Assembly: GCA_022508805.1 (NCBI GenBank)
Contig: JAFLUM010000001.1
Span: 225,080-289,079 of the forward strand
Length of the DNA: 64,000 nucleotides
DNA from: Oscillospiraceae bacterium
GTDB lineage: Bacteria > Bacillota > Clostridia > Oscillospirales > Acutalibacteraceae
Direction of reading: 5' to 3'
Shown here: piece after piece, positions 25,756-34,307 of the stretch
Numbering within the stretch: position 1 is the stretch's first letter
Layout of the letters: every line of letters starts with the position of its first letter
Translations under genes and position numbers: made by a program
The notes under the pieces: generated by a model
What the model saw: only the letters and a program-made list of their open reading frames with translations
What the model was told of the DNA's origin: nothing
The model's database searches: none

Positions 25756-27663
25756 TTATTCCAGTTCGAACGCACCTGTATAAAGCTGCCAGTACACTCC
25801 CTTTTCGGAAATCAGCTTTTCGTGGTTGCCTCTTTCAATTATGCGACCGTGGTCAAGCACCATAATAACGTCGGAATTCATAACGGTGGAAAGTCTGTGA
25901 GCGATTACAAACACAGTTCTGCCCTCCATCAGCTTATCCATACCGCGCTGAACGATCTGCTCCGTTCTCGTGTCAATTGAGGATGTCGCCTCATCAAGTA
26001 TCATTACAGGCGGATTTGCAACAGCTGCACGGGCTATGGCAATAAGCTGTCTTTGACCCTGTGAAAGATTTGCACCGTTATTTGAAAGAAGCGTATAATA
26101 ACCGTCAGGCAGACGGGTGATAAAATCGTCCGCGCCAGCAAGACGGGCGGCACTGATGCACTCTTCGTCGGTAGCGCCGAGATTTCCGTAACGGATATTA
26201 TCCATAACCGTTCCCGTGAACAGATTTGTCTCCTGCAAAACGAGTCCGAGAGAGCGGCGAAGATCAGATTTTTTGATTTTATTTATATTTATTCCGTCAT
26301 AGCGTATCTTGCCGTCCTCAATATCGTAAAATCTGTTAAACAGATTGGTGATAGTGGTTTTTCCTGCGCCTGTTGCACCCACGAAAGCCACCTTTTGACC
26401 GGGCTCTGCGTAAACGCTGACGTTATGCAATACGGTTTTGCCTTCTTCGTATGCAAAATCCACGTCGGTCATACGCACGTCGCCTGCAAGAGGGGTGTAT
26501 GTGACTGTTCCGTCCGTGTGGGGATGCTTCCACGCCCAATGTCCCGTGTGCTTTTCGGTTTCGGTGATGTTGCCGTCACTGTCCGTTTCGGCGTTTACAA
26601 GAGTTACGTAACCGTCGTCTGTCTCCGCTTTTTCGTCCATAAGCGAAAAAATTCTCCCCGCACCCGCAAGGGCCATTACGATGGAGTTTATCTGCTGAGA
26701 TACCTGATTGACGTTACCCGTGAATTGCTTTGTCATATTCAAAAACGGAACGACAATATCTATGGTCAAAAGTCCGATGCTCCCTGTAATGAGTGCCGAC
26801 ACACTCACATTCGGCACCTTTGAAATAAGCAAAGCCCCGCCTACAGTGGCGATTATAACATACAAAACGTTACCGATATTTTGGATTATGGGTCCTAAAC
26901 AGTTGGCGTATGCGTGGGCTTTAAAGCTGTCTTGGAACAGTGCCTCGTTTATTTCACGGAAATCGGAACGGCATTCGTCCTCGTGGCAAAATACCTTTAT
27001 GACCTTTTGTCCGTTCATCATCTCCTGAATAAAGCCTTCAGCCTTACCGAGAGACCTTTGCTGACGGATAAAATATTTTGCCGAGCCGCCGCCCACTTTT
27101 TTGGAGATAAATGTCATTGCAACTACGCCCAACAGCACCACAAGGGTCATCCAAAGGCTGTAGTAAAGCATAATTCCGAGCACGGTGACTATAATAATTG
27201 ATGCTTGAAGCAGTGCGGGGAAGGAATGTGACACAAGCTGACGGAGAGTGTCTATGTCATTGGTATAGTAGCTCATAATGTCGCCGTGTTTGGTGGTATC
27301 AAAATACTTTATGGGCAGATTTTGCATTCCGTCAAACATTTTACAGCGGAGTTTATCTAAAAATCCCTGTGTTATGTACGCCATAAGCTGAGTATGAGCA
27401 GTCACCGCAATGGCGGAAAACACGTACAGCGTGGCAAGAATAGCCACCTTTGGCAAAATAACCTTGGCGGCGGACTCCCAGTCACCCGTCAGGTACCACT
27501 GCTGTATATCAGATATTACCTGCTGTTGGAATATGGCGGGAGCGGCGGCAGTTGCTGCCGAAATAACGATACACAAAACGGTTATCGGGAGCAATACGGG
27601 GTATGACTGTATAAGCATTTTCAAAATTCGGGCAAGAACGCCGATTTTGCCTTGTTTTTTCAT
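25756..27663 (-). CDS. ABC exporter half-transporter (consensus-site subunit)
   Basis: 635 residues: six membrane segments (about 15-310), then an ATPase domain. Walker A GATGAGKTTITN, signature NLSQGQRQL, Walker B PVMILDEATSSID with the catalytic glutamate, and switch histidine in FVIAHRLSTV. A ~45-residue insert rich in D, T, H and W lies between the membrane and ATPase parts. Start overlaps the previous gene by one base (TAATG). With its partner it forms a heterodimeric type IV exporter, a group including multidrug and peptide exporters. Substrate unknown. Confidence 0.93.
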   Translation of the reverse strand: MKKQGKIGVLARILKMLIQSYPVLLPITVLCIVISAATAAAPAIFQQQVISDIQQWYLTGDWESAAKVILPKVAILATLYVFSAIAVTAHTQLMAYITQGFLDKLRCKMFDGMQNLPIKYFDTTKHGDIMSYYTNDIDTLRQLVSHSFPALLQASIIIVTVLGIMLYYSLWMTLVVLLGVVAMTFISKKVGGGSAKYFIRQQRSLGKAEGFIQEMMNGQKVIKVFCHEDECRSDFREINEALFQDSFKAHAYANCLGPIIQNIGNVLYVIIATVGGALLISKVPNVSVSALITGSIGLLTIDIVVPFLNMTKQFTGNVNQVSQQINSIVMALAGAGRIFSLMDEKAETDDGYVTLVNAETDSDGNITETEKHTGHWAWKHPHTDGTVTYTPLAGDVRMTDVDFAYEEGKTVLHNVSVYAEPGQKVAFVGATGAGKTTITNLFNRFYDIEDGKIRYDGININKIKKSDLRRSLGLVLQETNLFTGTVMDNIRYGNLGATDEECISAARLAGADDFITRLPDGYYTLLSNNGANLSQGQRQLIAIARAAVANPPVMILDEATSSIDTRTEQIVQRGMDKLMEGRTVFVIAHRLSTVMNSDVIMVLDHGRIIERGNHEKLISEKGVYWQLYTGAFELE

Positions 27664-29399
27664 TATTCTCCCCTCCCGTTCGTCTGCTGCTCGTAAATTT
27701 CACGGTATATGTCGCTCTTTGCAAGCAATTCATCGTGCTTGCCGACAGCGGAGATCTTACCGCCGTCCATAACGATTATCATATCCGCATCCTCAACCGA
27801 GGAAACGCGCTGAGCTATAATGATTTTCGTGGTTTCGGGAATATACTCCTTGAACGCCTTGCGGATAAGTGCATCAGTTTTTGTGTCCACCGCACTTGTG
27901 GAGTCGTCAAGAATAAGTATCTTCGGCTTTTTGAGAAGCGCACGGGCGATGCAGAGCCTCTGCTTTTGTCCGCCGGACACGTTCGTGCCGCCCTGTTCAA
28001 TATATGTATCGTAGCCGTCGGGGAAGGATGACACAAAATCGTGTGCCTGAGCCGATTTACACGCCTGTATGAGCTCTTCATCCGTGGCATTTTCGTTGCC
28101 CCAGCGCAAATTCTCTTTAATAGTACCCGAGAACAGAAGATTTTTCTGCAGTACCATTGAAACGCTGTCGCGCAGAGCCTTTATATCGTAATTTTTAACG
28201 TCAACGCCACCCACACAGACGGAGCCCTCGGTCGTGTCGTAAAGTCGGGGGATAAGCTGAACAAGTGACGATTTACTTGAACCCGTGCCGCCCAAAATTC
28301 CGACGGTCATACCTGAGCTGATATGTAAATCCACGTCAGCAAGGGCGTATTGCTCTGCCGTTTTGGAATATTTAAAGCTGACGTTATTAAAATCCACCGA
28401 ACCGTCACGGATCTCTGTTATCGGATTTTCGGGATTATGGAGAGCCGGCTTTTCGTCAAGCACCTCGCAAATACGCTTAACGGACTCGGCGGACATGGTT
28501 ATCATAACATAGACCATAGAGAGCATCATAAGCGACATTAATATCTGCATACCGTAGGTGAGCATCGCGGATATCTGACCGATATCGACAGTCTGTCCCA
28601 TACTTGTAATTGTGAGCTTTGAGCCGACTATGAGAACGAATATCATATTAAAATAAAGGCAGACCTGCATAATGGGCGAGTTCAGCGCCACAATTCTTTC
28701 GGCTTTCGTGAAATCGGCTCTTATATCTTCAGCCGCTGACTTAAATTTTTCTTTTTCATAATCTTCTCTTGCAAAGCCTTTTACAACACGCATTGCACGT
28801 ACGTTTTCCTCTACGGATTCGTTCAGTCTGTCGTATTTTTTGAACACGCGGCGGAATGCGGGCATCGCCTTGCGGCTGACTAAGAACAGTCCTGTTCCGA
28901 GCACGGGAACAATGACCACAAAGGTAGTCGACAGTGCACCGCCCATAATATAAGCCATAGTGATAGAAAAAACAAACATCAACGGACAGCGCACGGCTGT
29001 TCTTATGACCATCATATAGGCCATCTGCACGTTGGTAACGTCTGTTGTGAGCCTTGTTACAAGGGACGACGATGAAAATTTGTCGATATTCTCAAAGGTA
29101 TAATCCTGTATCCTGTCAAAAATATCGTTTCTCAAATTTTTTGCAAAGCCTGCCGACGCTTTTGCGCAGGTAAGTCCTGCCAAGCCGCCGCAGCAAAGGG
29201 ACACTATCGCCATAACTGCCAGCGTTACACCGACGGTTAAAAGTCTTTTCAGCTCCACGCCCGCCTTGATCTGATTGACAAGATTGGCAGTAATGAACGG
29301 TATAAGGCACTCAATTATTACCTCACCCACAATAAAAACAAGGGTCAAAAGTGATGGGCGTTTATATTCTCTTACACAGGACGCCAATTTTTTTATCAT
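27663..29399 (-). CDS. ABC exporter half-transporter (degenerate-site subunit)
   Basis: 578 residues, six membrane segments then ATPase. Walker A is GGTGSSKSSLVQL, the signature NVSGGQKQR is canonical, but the Walker B ends ILILDDSTSAVD (Asp instead of the catalytic Glu) and the switch residue is Gln (IIIAQRVSSV) instead of His. This is the usual asymmetry of heterodimeric exporters, where one ATP site is catalytically weak. First gene of the pair; CCTCC-complement ribosome site. The upstream 200 bases contain repeated TGTATAT-type palindromes that could be an operator. Confidence 0.93.
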   Translation of the reverse strand: MIKKLASCVREYKRPSLLTLVFIVGEVIIECLIPFITANLVNQIKAGVELKRLLTVGVTLAVMAIVSLCCGGLAGLTCAKASAGFAKNLRNDIFDRIQDYTFENIDKFSSSSLVTRLTTDVTNVQMAYMMVIRTAVRCPLMFVFSITMAYIMGGALSTTFVVIVPVLGTGLFLVSRKAMPAFRRVFKKYDRLNESVEENVRAMRVVKGFAREDYEKEKFKSAAEDIRADFTKAERIVALNSPIMQVCLYFNMIFVLIVGSKLTITSMGQTVDIGQISAMLTYGMQILMSLMMLSMVYVMITMSAESVKRICEVLDEKPALHNPENPITEIRDGSVDFNNVSFKYSKTAEQYALADVDLHISSGMTVGILGGTGSSKSSLVQLIPRLYDTTEGSVCVGGVDVKNYDIKALRDSVSMVLQKNLLFSGTIKENLRWGNENATDEELIQACKSAQAHDFVSSFPDGYDTYIEQGGTNVSGGQKQRLCIARALLKKPKILILDDSTSAVDTKTDALIRKAFKEYIPETTKIIIAQRVSSVEDADMIIVMDGGKISAVGKHDELLAKSDIYREIYEQQTNGRGE

Positions 29400-29557
29400 T
29401 ATAAACCTCCGAATTTGTATCTTTGCTCACAGAATATACAGCGGTTTAAGAGCCTTACGAACCCAAAAACCGCTTGCTGTTCTTTTTGGTTTTATATACA
29501 GTATATTCTATCACAATTTTGTCCGATGTCAATTATAGTTATTATATATTCGACAGC

Positions 29558-29598
29558 AAAAATCCACTGCCGTAGCTTAATACAGCAGTGGATTTTTT
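29558..29598 (-). terminator. Terminator of fba
   Basis: Stem of 13 bp (29558-29570 with 29585-29597) with A-run on the left and T-run on the right; 27 bases after the aldolase stop. Confidence 0.88.
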
Positions 29599-29624
29599 AT
29601 GCTTTAATTAAATTACAAATGCGC

Positions 29625-30560
29625 TTACGCTTTATCTGCGCAGCCGAGAACTGTCTCGATCTTATGAGAAACAACGCCCTCGATAGCATCTCTTGCGGGG
29701 GTAAGATACTGTCTGGGGTCAAAGTGCTTGGGATTTTCCGAGAAATGTTTACGAAGAGCTGCCGTCATTGCAATACGAATGTCTGAGTCAACATTGATTT
29801 TGCAAACAGCCATTGATGAAGCTTTACGAAGCATATCCTCGGGGATACCGATAGCATCGGGCATTTCGCCGCCAAACTCGTTGATAGTCTTAATGTCGTC
29901 CTGGTTAACGGAGCTTGCGCCGTGAAGGACTATCGGGAAACCGGGAAGTCTCTTTTCGACCTCTTCAAGAATGTCAAAACGAAGCTGGGGCTTCTGACCG
30001 GGCTTGAATTTATATGCACCGTGGCTTGTGCCGATAGCGATCGCAAGTGAGTCAACACCTGTTCTTGTAACGAAATCTTCAACCTGTTCGGGCTTTGTGT
30101 AAGACTCGTGACCTTCTTCAACTACAACGTCGTCCTCAACGCCGGCAAGAGTACCGAGTTCGCCCTCAACAACTACGCCGTGAGCGTGAGCGTACTCAAC
30201 GACCTGCTTTGTAAGAGCAACATTTTCTTCGTAGGGAAGGTGGCTTCCGTCGATCATAACCGATGTAAATCCGCCGTCAATGCAAGCCTTGCAGGTCTCA
30301 AAATCGGGACCGTGGTCCAGGTGGAGAGCAATGGGAAGTCCTGTCTCCTCAGCTGCAGCCTTTACCATTGCCACAAGATAGCCGTGTGAAGCATATTTTC
30401 TTGCGCCTGCAGAGCACTGAAGAATAACGGGAGCGTTGAGCTTTTTAGCCGCTCTTGTGATTCCCTGAATTATCTCCATATTGTTTACGTTAAAAGCGCC
30501 GATAGCATAGCCGCCCTCGTATGCCTTCTTAAACATTTCGGTTGTTGTTACTAATGGCAT
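29625..30560 (-). CDS. fba: Class II fructose-1,6-bisphosphate aldolase
   Basis: 311 residues. Zn-dependent cleavage of fructose-1,6-bisphosphate in glycolysis. Zinc and catalytic residues are in ALHLDHGPDFE (catalytic D, zinc H), EGELG, GTSHGAYKF (H) and VLHGASS (H). Monocistronic, with the best consensus promoter in the window (30595-30623) and a strong terminator, in keeping with a highly expressed glycolytic gene. Product also feeds dihydroxyacetone phosphate, the substrate of MgsA. Confidence 0.97.
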   Translation of the reverse strand: MPLVTTTEMFKKAYEGGYAIGAFNVNNMEIIQGITRAAKKLNAPVILQCSAGARKYASHGYLVAMVKAAAEETGLPIALHLDHGPDFETCKACIDGGFTSVMIDGSHLPYEENVALTKQVVEYAHAHGVVVEGELGTLAGVEDDVVVEEGHESYTKPEQVEDFVTRTGVDSLAIAIGTSHGAYKFKPGQKPQLRFDILEEVEKRLPGFPIVLHGASSVNQDDIKTINEFGGEMPDAIGIPEDMLRKASSMAVCKINVDSDIRIAMTAALRKHFSENPKHFDPRQYLTPARDAIEGVVSHKIETVLGCADKA

Positions 30561-30594
30561 TAAAATCCACTCCTTGTAATTTTTTCCGTTTGTA

Positions 30595-30623
30595 ATTATA
30601 TATCACCGCATCCGAAATGTCAA
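30595..30623 (-). promoter_or_regulatory. Consensus sigma-A promoter of fba
   Basis: On the minus strand TTGACA (30618-30623), 17-base spacer, TATAAT (30595-30600): a perfect match to the consensus in both boxes, 35 bases before the ATG. Confidence 0.9.
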
Positions 30624-30672
30624 TAAATTAACATAATTGACTGCAGAGAATAATATAGAAAGAGGTGATACC

Positions 30673-31725
30673 ATGGAGAAATATTTTTCGTGTATGCTCT
30701 CAGGCAACGGCTGCTATTCGGCATACAGCGTTATTTATAAAAACGACCCGACCTCCCACGTTTACATAATAAGTGACGGCGACGACCTTGAGCGCGCCGT
30801 GTTTTTTAAGCGGCTTATCAAAAATTTTCGCGGTTACGGCATATCAGTATTCAATCCCTTTTACGACGGCGCAGCTGACGGCATATACATAAAAAATACG
30901 AACACTTATGTGCTTTCAGACGGCGGATCAAACCGTATATCTCCTGTCCTGCCCGGAGCTTGGGAGAAATATATAAGTATCGTTCCTTCTAAAAACTATC
31001 CGATGCAGCTGCAAAGAGAAATAATTATGCATAAATTACGGGAAAAGTCCTTTTATAAAAAAGGTTGTGAAATGCTTAAAACCGCATCCACAATCAAAGA
31101 TAAAATCCACGCAGAAACAGCGGATAGCCTTGACGAAGAAAAGCTTATCGGGTTTATCAGACGGTTTTGCCTACGTACATTAAAAGAAAATCACGAACAG
31201 TCAAAGGGCAACGGGACGGTCAGGCTTTTAAGCTCCGTTACGCCCCTTGGACTGCACACGCACTATGAGACGGTGTTCGATATGTGCGACGAAGTCACGA
31301 ATATCCGTGACAGCACGGATTTTGTGGGGGCGGTCATAATGGGCATCATCAGGGATTACGCCGCGGCGGAAAAAATCCCGTTTATTATGAGCCCCACATA
31401 TTTTTCGAGTGCGATACCCCAATTTCTCATATTTCCGTCATTGGGAACCGGCGTGACCGTCTCCGACGAGAGCCATATTCTGCCCTTTGAGCCGCGCCGA
31501 ACCGTGAACGCCTACAGATTTTTATATGAAAATGAAAAAACGGTGCAGACTGATAAAATTCGGGCGCTTATCGATATTGAAAAGCGGTTTATCGACCGTT
31601 CTGTTATGAGCGTGTACGAGGGCAGGGACGAAAGATATAAATACAACTCGCTTTTGGAAGGCTTTTCCGACCCCGACACTGCAAAAAAATCCGCTGACGA
31701 TTTAACGGAAAAAATAATGACTTAA
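30673..31725 (+). CDS. Unknown protein, possibly a divergent P-loop ATPase relative lacking Walker A
   Basis: 350 residues; ATG at 30673 with AGAGGTG upstream. The layout of the first 100 residues (short strand HVYIISDGDDLERAV, helix, GYGISVFNPFYDGAADGIYI, then VLSDGGSNRISPVLPGAWEKY) resembles the first half of a family of Clostridial two-domain P-loop ATPases (PRK06851-like), in which the first strand leads into GGPGTGKS and later VDGTAPH-VIDP. Here the P-loop residues are replaced by SDGDDLERA, so nucleotide binding is doubtful. This homology is my inference from pattern only. No signal or membrane segment. Confidence 0.6.
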   Translation: MEKYFSCMLSGNGCYSAYSVIYKNDPTSHVYIISDGDDLERAVFFKRLIKNFRGYGISVFNPFYDGAADGIYIKNTNTYVLSDGGSNRISPVLPGAWEKYISIVPSKNYPMQLQREIIMHKLREKSFYKKGCEMLKTASTIKDKIHAETADSLDEEKLIGFIRRFCLRTLKENHEQSKGNGTVRLLSSVTPLGLHTHYETVFDMCDEVTNIRDSTDFVGAVIMGIIRDYAAAEKIPFIMSPTYFSSAIPQFLIFPSLGTGVTVSDESHILPFEPRRTVNAYRFLYENEKTVQTDKIRALIDIEKRFIDRSVMSVYEGRDERYKYNSLLEGFSDPDTAKKSADDLTEKIMT

Positions 31726-31734
31726 AAAGCAAAA

Positions 31735-31755
31735 AGCGGACAGAAACTGTCCGCT
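31735..31755 (-). terminator. Hairpin terminator, first of two identical copies
   Basis: 9-bp stem with a 3-base loop (31735-31743 with 31747-31755) preceded by an A-run, so it terminates minus-strand transcription of the gene at 31807. The identical 24-base hairpin recurs at 32374-32394. Confidence 0.75.
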
Positions 31756-31806
31756 GAAAATCGAAAGAGTCGAACCTAAGTCTGCAGGTTACTGCAATTT
31801 ACTCTT

Positions 31807-32268
31807 TTAAAACAAGGCATTTATATCGATATACCACTCACCGTCAACTTTGACCATCTCAATGGCGCATTCTTCTGCATCCGAGGCATATGTATATGAC
31901 ATTTCGCAATACACAACGGCGGTAGTATCCGAGGTTTTTTCTATATCCTTTATATCAATTTTTATTTGCGGTTGTTGATCGGCAAAATCCTCGTCAAACC
32001 GAGCTATAAACGGTGCAAGTGCAGCTATAGTGTTGAAATCCACCCCTAAATAATTTCCCAAAAGTGAGTTGGCGCCGGAATAAAGAGCCTGAACACTCGG
32101 CTCAAAGCATTCAACCATACCTTCGACATCGAGTGAATTATACGCTTCTTCAAATTTTTCTATTGTATTTTTCGGAGAGTCGATCACCTTGTTTACAATG
32201 CTGATTCCCACCACGACAGTGACAGTTACAACCGCTAAAGCAACAATAATTGTTACGATCTTTTTCAT
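31807..32268 (-). CDS. Secreted or membrane-anchored DUF4878-like protein
   Basis: 153 residues: hydrophobic N-terminal segment (about 4-24) then a small alpha+beta domain with SPKNTIEKFEEAYNSLDVEGMVECFEP and a C-terminal MVKVDGEWYID strand, the pattern of NTF2-like/DUF4878 extracytoplasmic domains. ATG at 32268 chosen because GGGGTG is six bases upstream; an in-frame GTG three codons earlier has no site. Function unknown. Confidence 0.75.
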   Translation of the reverse strand: MKKIVTIIVALAVVTVTVVVGISIVNKVIDSPKNTIEKFEEAYNSLDVEGMVECFEPSVQALYSGANSLLGNYLGVDFNTIAALAPFIARFDEDFADQQPQIKIDIKDIEKTSDTTAVVYCEMSYTYASDAEECAIEMVKVDGEWYIDINALF

Positions 32269-32373
32269 TATATACACCCCATTTAAAAATTGCTGAAAAC
32301 TCTGTTATTTTACGAATCTTAACATAAATCAAATAAGATTGTCAATAAAATTGCTTACTGTACAACGCAAAAA

Positions 32374-32394
32374 AGCGGACAGAAACTGTCCGCT
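32374..32394 (-). terminator. Terminator of rpsF-ssb-rpsR, second identical copy
   Basis: Same 9-bp stem and AAA loop as 31735-31755, again with an A-run on the left giving a T-run on the minus strand. Lies 25 bases after rpsR. Confidence 0.85.
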
Positions 32395-32419
32395 TTGTCT
32401 AATTTCGTCTAATTTAAGA

Positions 32420-32662
32420 TTAGTCGTTTGTGTAGGGAAGAAGAGCGACCTGTCTTGCTCTCTTAATAGCTGTTGTAAGCTCCCTTTGATGATACGCGCA
32501 AGTGCCTGTTACACGGCGGGGAAGAATCTTTGCCCTGTCCGAAGTATAGCGGCGAAGCTTTGCAGCATCTTTATAATCAATTTTTTCAACCTTATCAACA
32601 CAGAAAGCGCAAACCTTTTTGCGACCTTTTCTGTTGGGTCTTCCGGCCTTATCGTATGCCAT
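32420..32662 (-). CDS. rpsR: 30S ribosomal protein S18, zinc-binding form
   Basis: 80 residues. [18 protein letters not shown] and [22 protein letters not shown] are diagnostic. C18, C21, C54 and H57 make the zinc-binding (C+) form of S18; many bacteria also or instead carry a C- form. Part of the classical rpsF-ssb-rpsR operon, 27 bases after ssb. Confidence 0.97.
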   Translation of the reverse strand: MAYDKAGRPNRKGRKKVCAFCVDKVEKIDYKDAAKLRRYTSDRAKILPRRVTGTCAYHQRELTTAIKRARQVALLPYTND

Positions 32663-32689
32663 CGTAATTTCCTCCTATTTCAGAATAAA

Positions 32690-33160
32690 TCAGAACGGGA
32701 GTCCTTCGTCGTCATCGGCGCCGAAGGGGAATCCCTGAGAATCGTCATCGGGTAAAACCGAGAAACTGCCTGCGCTGCCGCTCTGATAAGAAACAGACGG
32801 AGCTGTATCCTGTCTCGGTGCACCGTAATTGCCGCCGTTCTCATTCTTGCTTCCGCAGAACGAAACGTTGTCGGCAACAACATCAACTGATGTTCTCTTA
32901 TTACCGTTGTTGTCCTCGTAATTGCGAACCTGAAGTGAGCCCTGAACGGCTATCATCTGTCCCTTTCTGAAATAACGGGACACAAAATCAGCCGTATTTC
33001 TCCAAGCAACGACGTTTATAAAATCGGTCTGTCTTTCGTCACCGCTTTTGTACGGACGGTCAACAGCGACTCTAAACGACGTCCTTGAAATTCCGCTCTG
33101 CGTAGTGCGGAGCTCAGGGTCGGCAGTAAGCCTACCCATAATAATTACACAGTTAAGCAT
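32690..33160 (-). CDS. ssb: Single-stranded DNA-binding protein
   Basis: 156 residues. OB fold MLNCVIIMGRLTADPELRTTQSG to residue ~105, a G/Q/S-rich flexible linker, and the acidic tip DDDEGLPF, which recruits replication and repair partners. Between rpsF and rpsR as usual. Confidence 0.97.
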   Translation of the reverse strand: MLNCVIIMGRLTADPELRTTQSGISRTSFRVAVDRPYKSGDERQTDFINVVAWRNTADFVSRYFRKGQMIAVQGSLQVRNYEDNNGNKRTSVDVVADNVSFCGSKNENGGNYGAPRQDTAPSVSYQSGSAGSFSVLPDDDSQGFPFGADDDEGLPF

Positions 33161-33177
33161 TTGCGGTTACCCTCCGA

Positions 33178-33456
33178 TCACTTTTTAACGATCAATGAAC
33201 GGAGAACGCCGTCTGTGATTTTTGCAATACGGTCAAGCTCTGCGGGGAATTCGGGCTTTGCCTCGTAATTATAGAGAACATAGTAACCCTCAGCCTCGTC
33301 ATTGATAAGGTAAGCAAGTCTTCTTTTGCCCCACTCATCAACGCTTTCAAGATTGCCTTCGGACTCGATAAGAGCCTTGAACTTTTCCAAAAGCTCTTTT
33401 GCCGCTTCCTCGCCCTTTGTGAGAGAGAAAACGAGAATTGTCTCATACTTTGACAT
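33178..33456 (-). CDS. rpsF: 30S ribosomal protein S6
   Basis: 92 residues. KYETILVFSL start, EWGKRRLAYLINDEAEGYYVLYNYEA core, typical length. First gene of the operon, with GGAGG before the ATG. The leader may bind the S6:S18 complex for feedback control (see 33457-33537). Confidence 0.97.
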   Translation of the reverse strand: MSKYETILVFSLTKGEEAAKELLEKFKALIESEGNLESVDEWGKRRLAYLINDEAEGYYVLYNYEAKPEFPAELDRIAKITDGVLRSLIVKK

Positions 33457-33537
33457 ATCTTTTACACCTCCTTATGGACTTTGCCCCCCGAACCCTTTCG
33501 GGAGGAAGGATGCCGCTAAACATCGCGACAGATACAA
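33457..33537 (-). promoter_or_regulatory. rpsF leader, possible S6:S18 autoregulatory element
   Basis: The ~75-base leader forms a 6-bp hairpin CCCGAA-AGGG-TTCGGG and contains a GCGGC segment upstream of it. S6:S18-binding leaders are known at this position in Firmicutes; the match here is by position and general shape only. Confidence 0.4.
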
Positions 33538-33566
33538 ATTATACCAACACTTTTTTATAAAGTCAA
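33538..33566 (-). promoter_or_regulatory. Sigma-A promoter of rpsF-ssb-rpsR
   Basis: On the minus strand TTGACT (33561-33566), 17-base spacer, TATAAT (33538-33543). Confidence 0.88.
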
Positions 33567-33581
33567 GAGTTTTTTAGTGTT

Positions 33582-34178
33582 TCACTCTAAGCTTTTATGC
33601 GCCTGCCACTTACAGTCGGTTATTTCCATATGTGTGAATTCCGCCGTAAACGACGACAGCTCCGGAGAGCACGCGTAAACCCCGAATTGTATTTCGTCGA
33701 CGCCTTTCCACATATGACAAATGCGCATTTGCTTAAAATTAACTCCATCCGCGGAACACTCAATACAATAATCAGATTCCCGTCTGCTCAACCTGTACCA
33801 CATAGATTTTATATTGGCATCTATATCCGTCGTTGCCCAGTCAGAGTATCCGAGATTGGTCGCAACGCTCCCCAACCGTTGATACTCATCATTCTCATAT
33901 TCAACAGAGGCTTTTAACCAGTTCTCGCTGTCCAAATACATAACGATACCGCATTGGTCAAATCTTTTTTTGCTTGCGAATTCGGTTTTGACGGTAAACG
34001 AAAAATACTTTTCATCGGTTTTCATTTGAAGCACAGGCGCGTTATCGTTTTGGAATCCGTAATAAGTTCTTTGCCACAAATCTGTATATGGCTCCGTAAC
34101 AATTATGATCCATCCGTCTTTTAACTCATATTCTCTCGGTTCTCTTGTCCAAATCAAGCTGTTTATATCAAATTTCAT
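33582..34178 (-). CDS. DUF1349 family protein
   Basis: 198 residues, no signal peptide. Matches the DUF1349 (concanavalin-like, YwaF/beta-xylosidase C-terminal-like) pattern: DLWQRTYYGFQNDNAPVL, FSFTVKTEF, QCGIVMYLDSENWLKASVEY and FGVYACSPE. ATG at 34178 with GGAGG upstream. The family is thought to bind carbohydrate; the exact role is unknown. It is upstream of and separated from the ribosomal operon by that operon's own promoter. Confidence 0.85.
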   Translation of the reverse strand: MKFDINSLIWTREPREYELKDGWIIIVTEPYTDLWQRTYYGFQNDNAPVLQMKTDEKYFSFTVKTEFASKKRFDQCGIVMYLDSENWLKASVEYENDEYQRLGSVATNLGYSDWATTDIDANIKSMWYRLSRRESDYCIECSADGVNFKQMRICHMWKGVDEIQFGVYACSPELSSFTAEFTHMEITDCKWQAHKSLE

Positions 34179-34249
34179 ATTAACCTCCGCAATTGCGCTT
34201 TTCATATAATATTATTTTGTTGCAGTGTATATTTAACACCAAAAGATAA

Positions 34250-34282
34250 CAGTCCCTTCACCTGTTAAAGCTTTAGGGACTG
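34250..34282 (-). terminator. Probable terminator of the polymerase gene
   Basis: 8-bp stem (34250-34257 with 34275-34282) with an internal AAAGCTTT-like palindrome in the loop; T-rich on the minus-strand side. Confidence 0.5.
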
Positions 34283-34307
34283 ATATTTTATCGCCTGTGT
34301 AAAACGT

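Noticed and set aside
29400..29520. Operator for the ABC exporter operon
   Set aside because: GAATATAC and TGTATAT palindromes are present, but they are short and AT-rich and no adjacent regulator gene exists; mentioned in the gene entry only.
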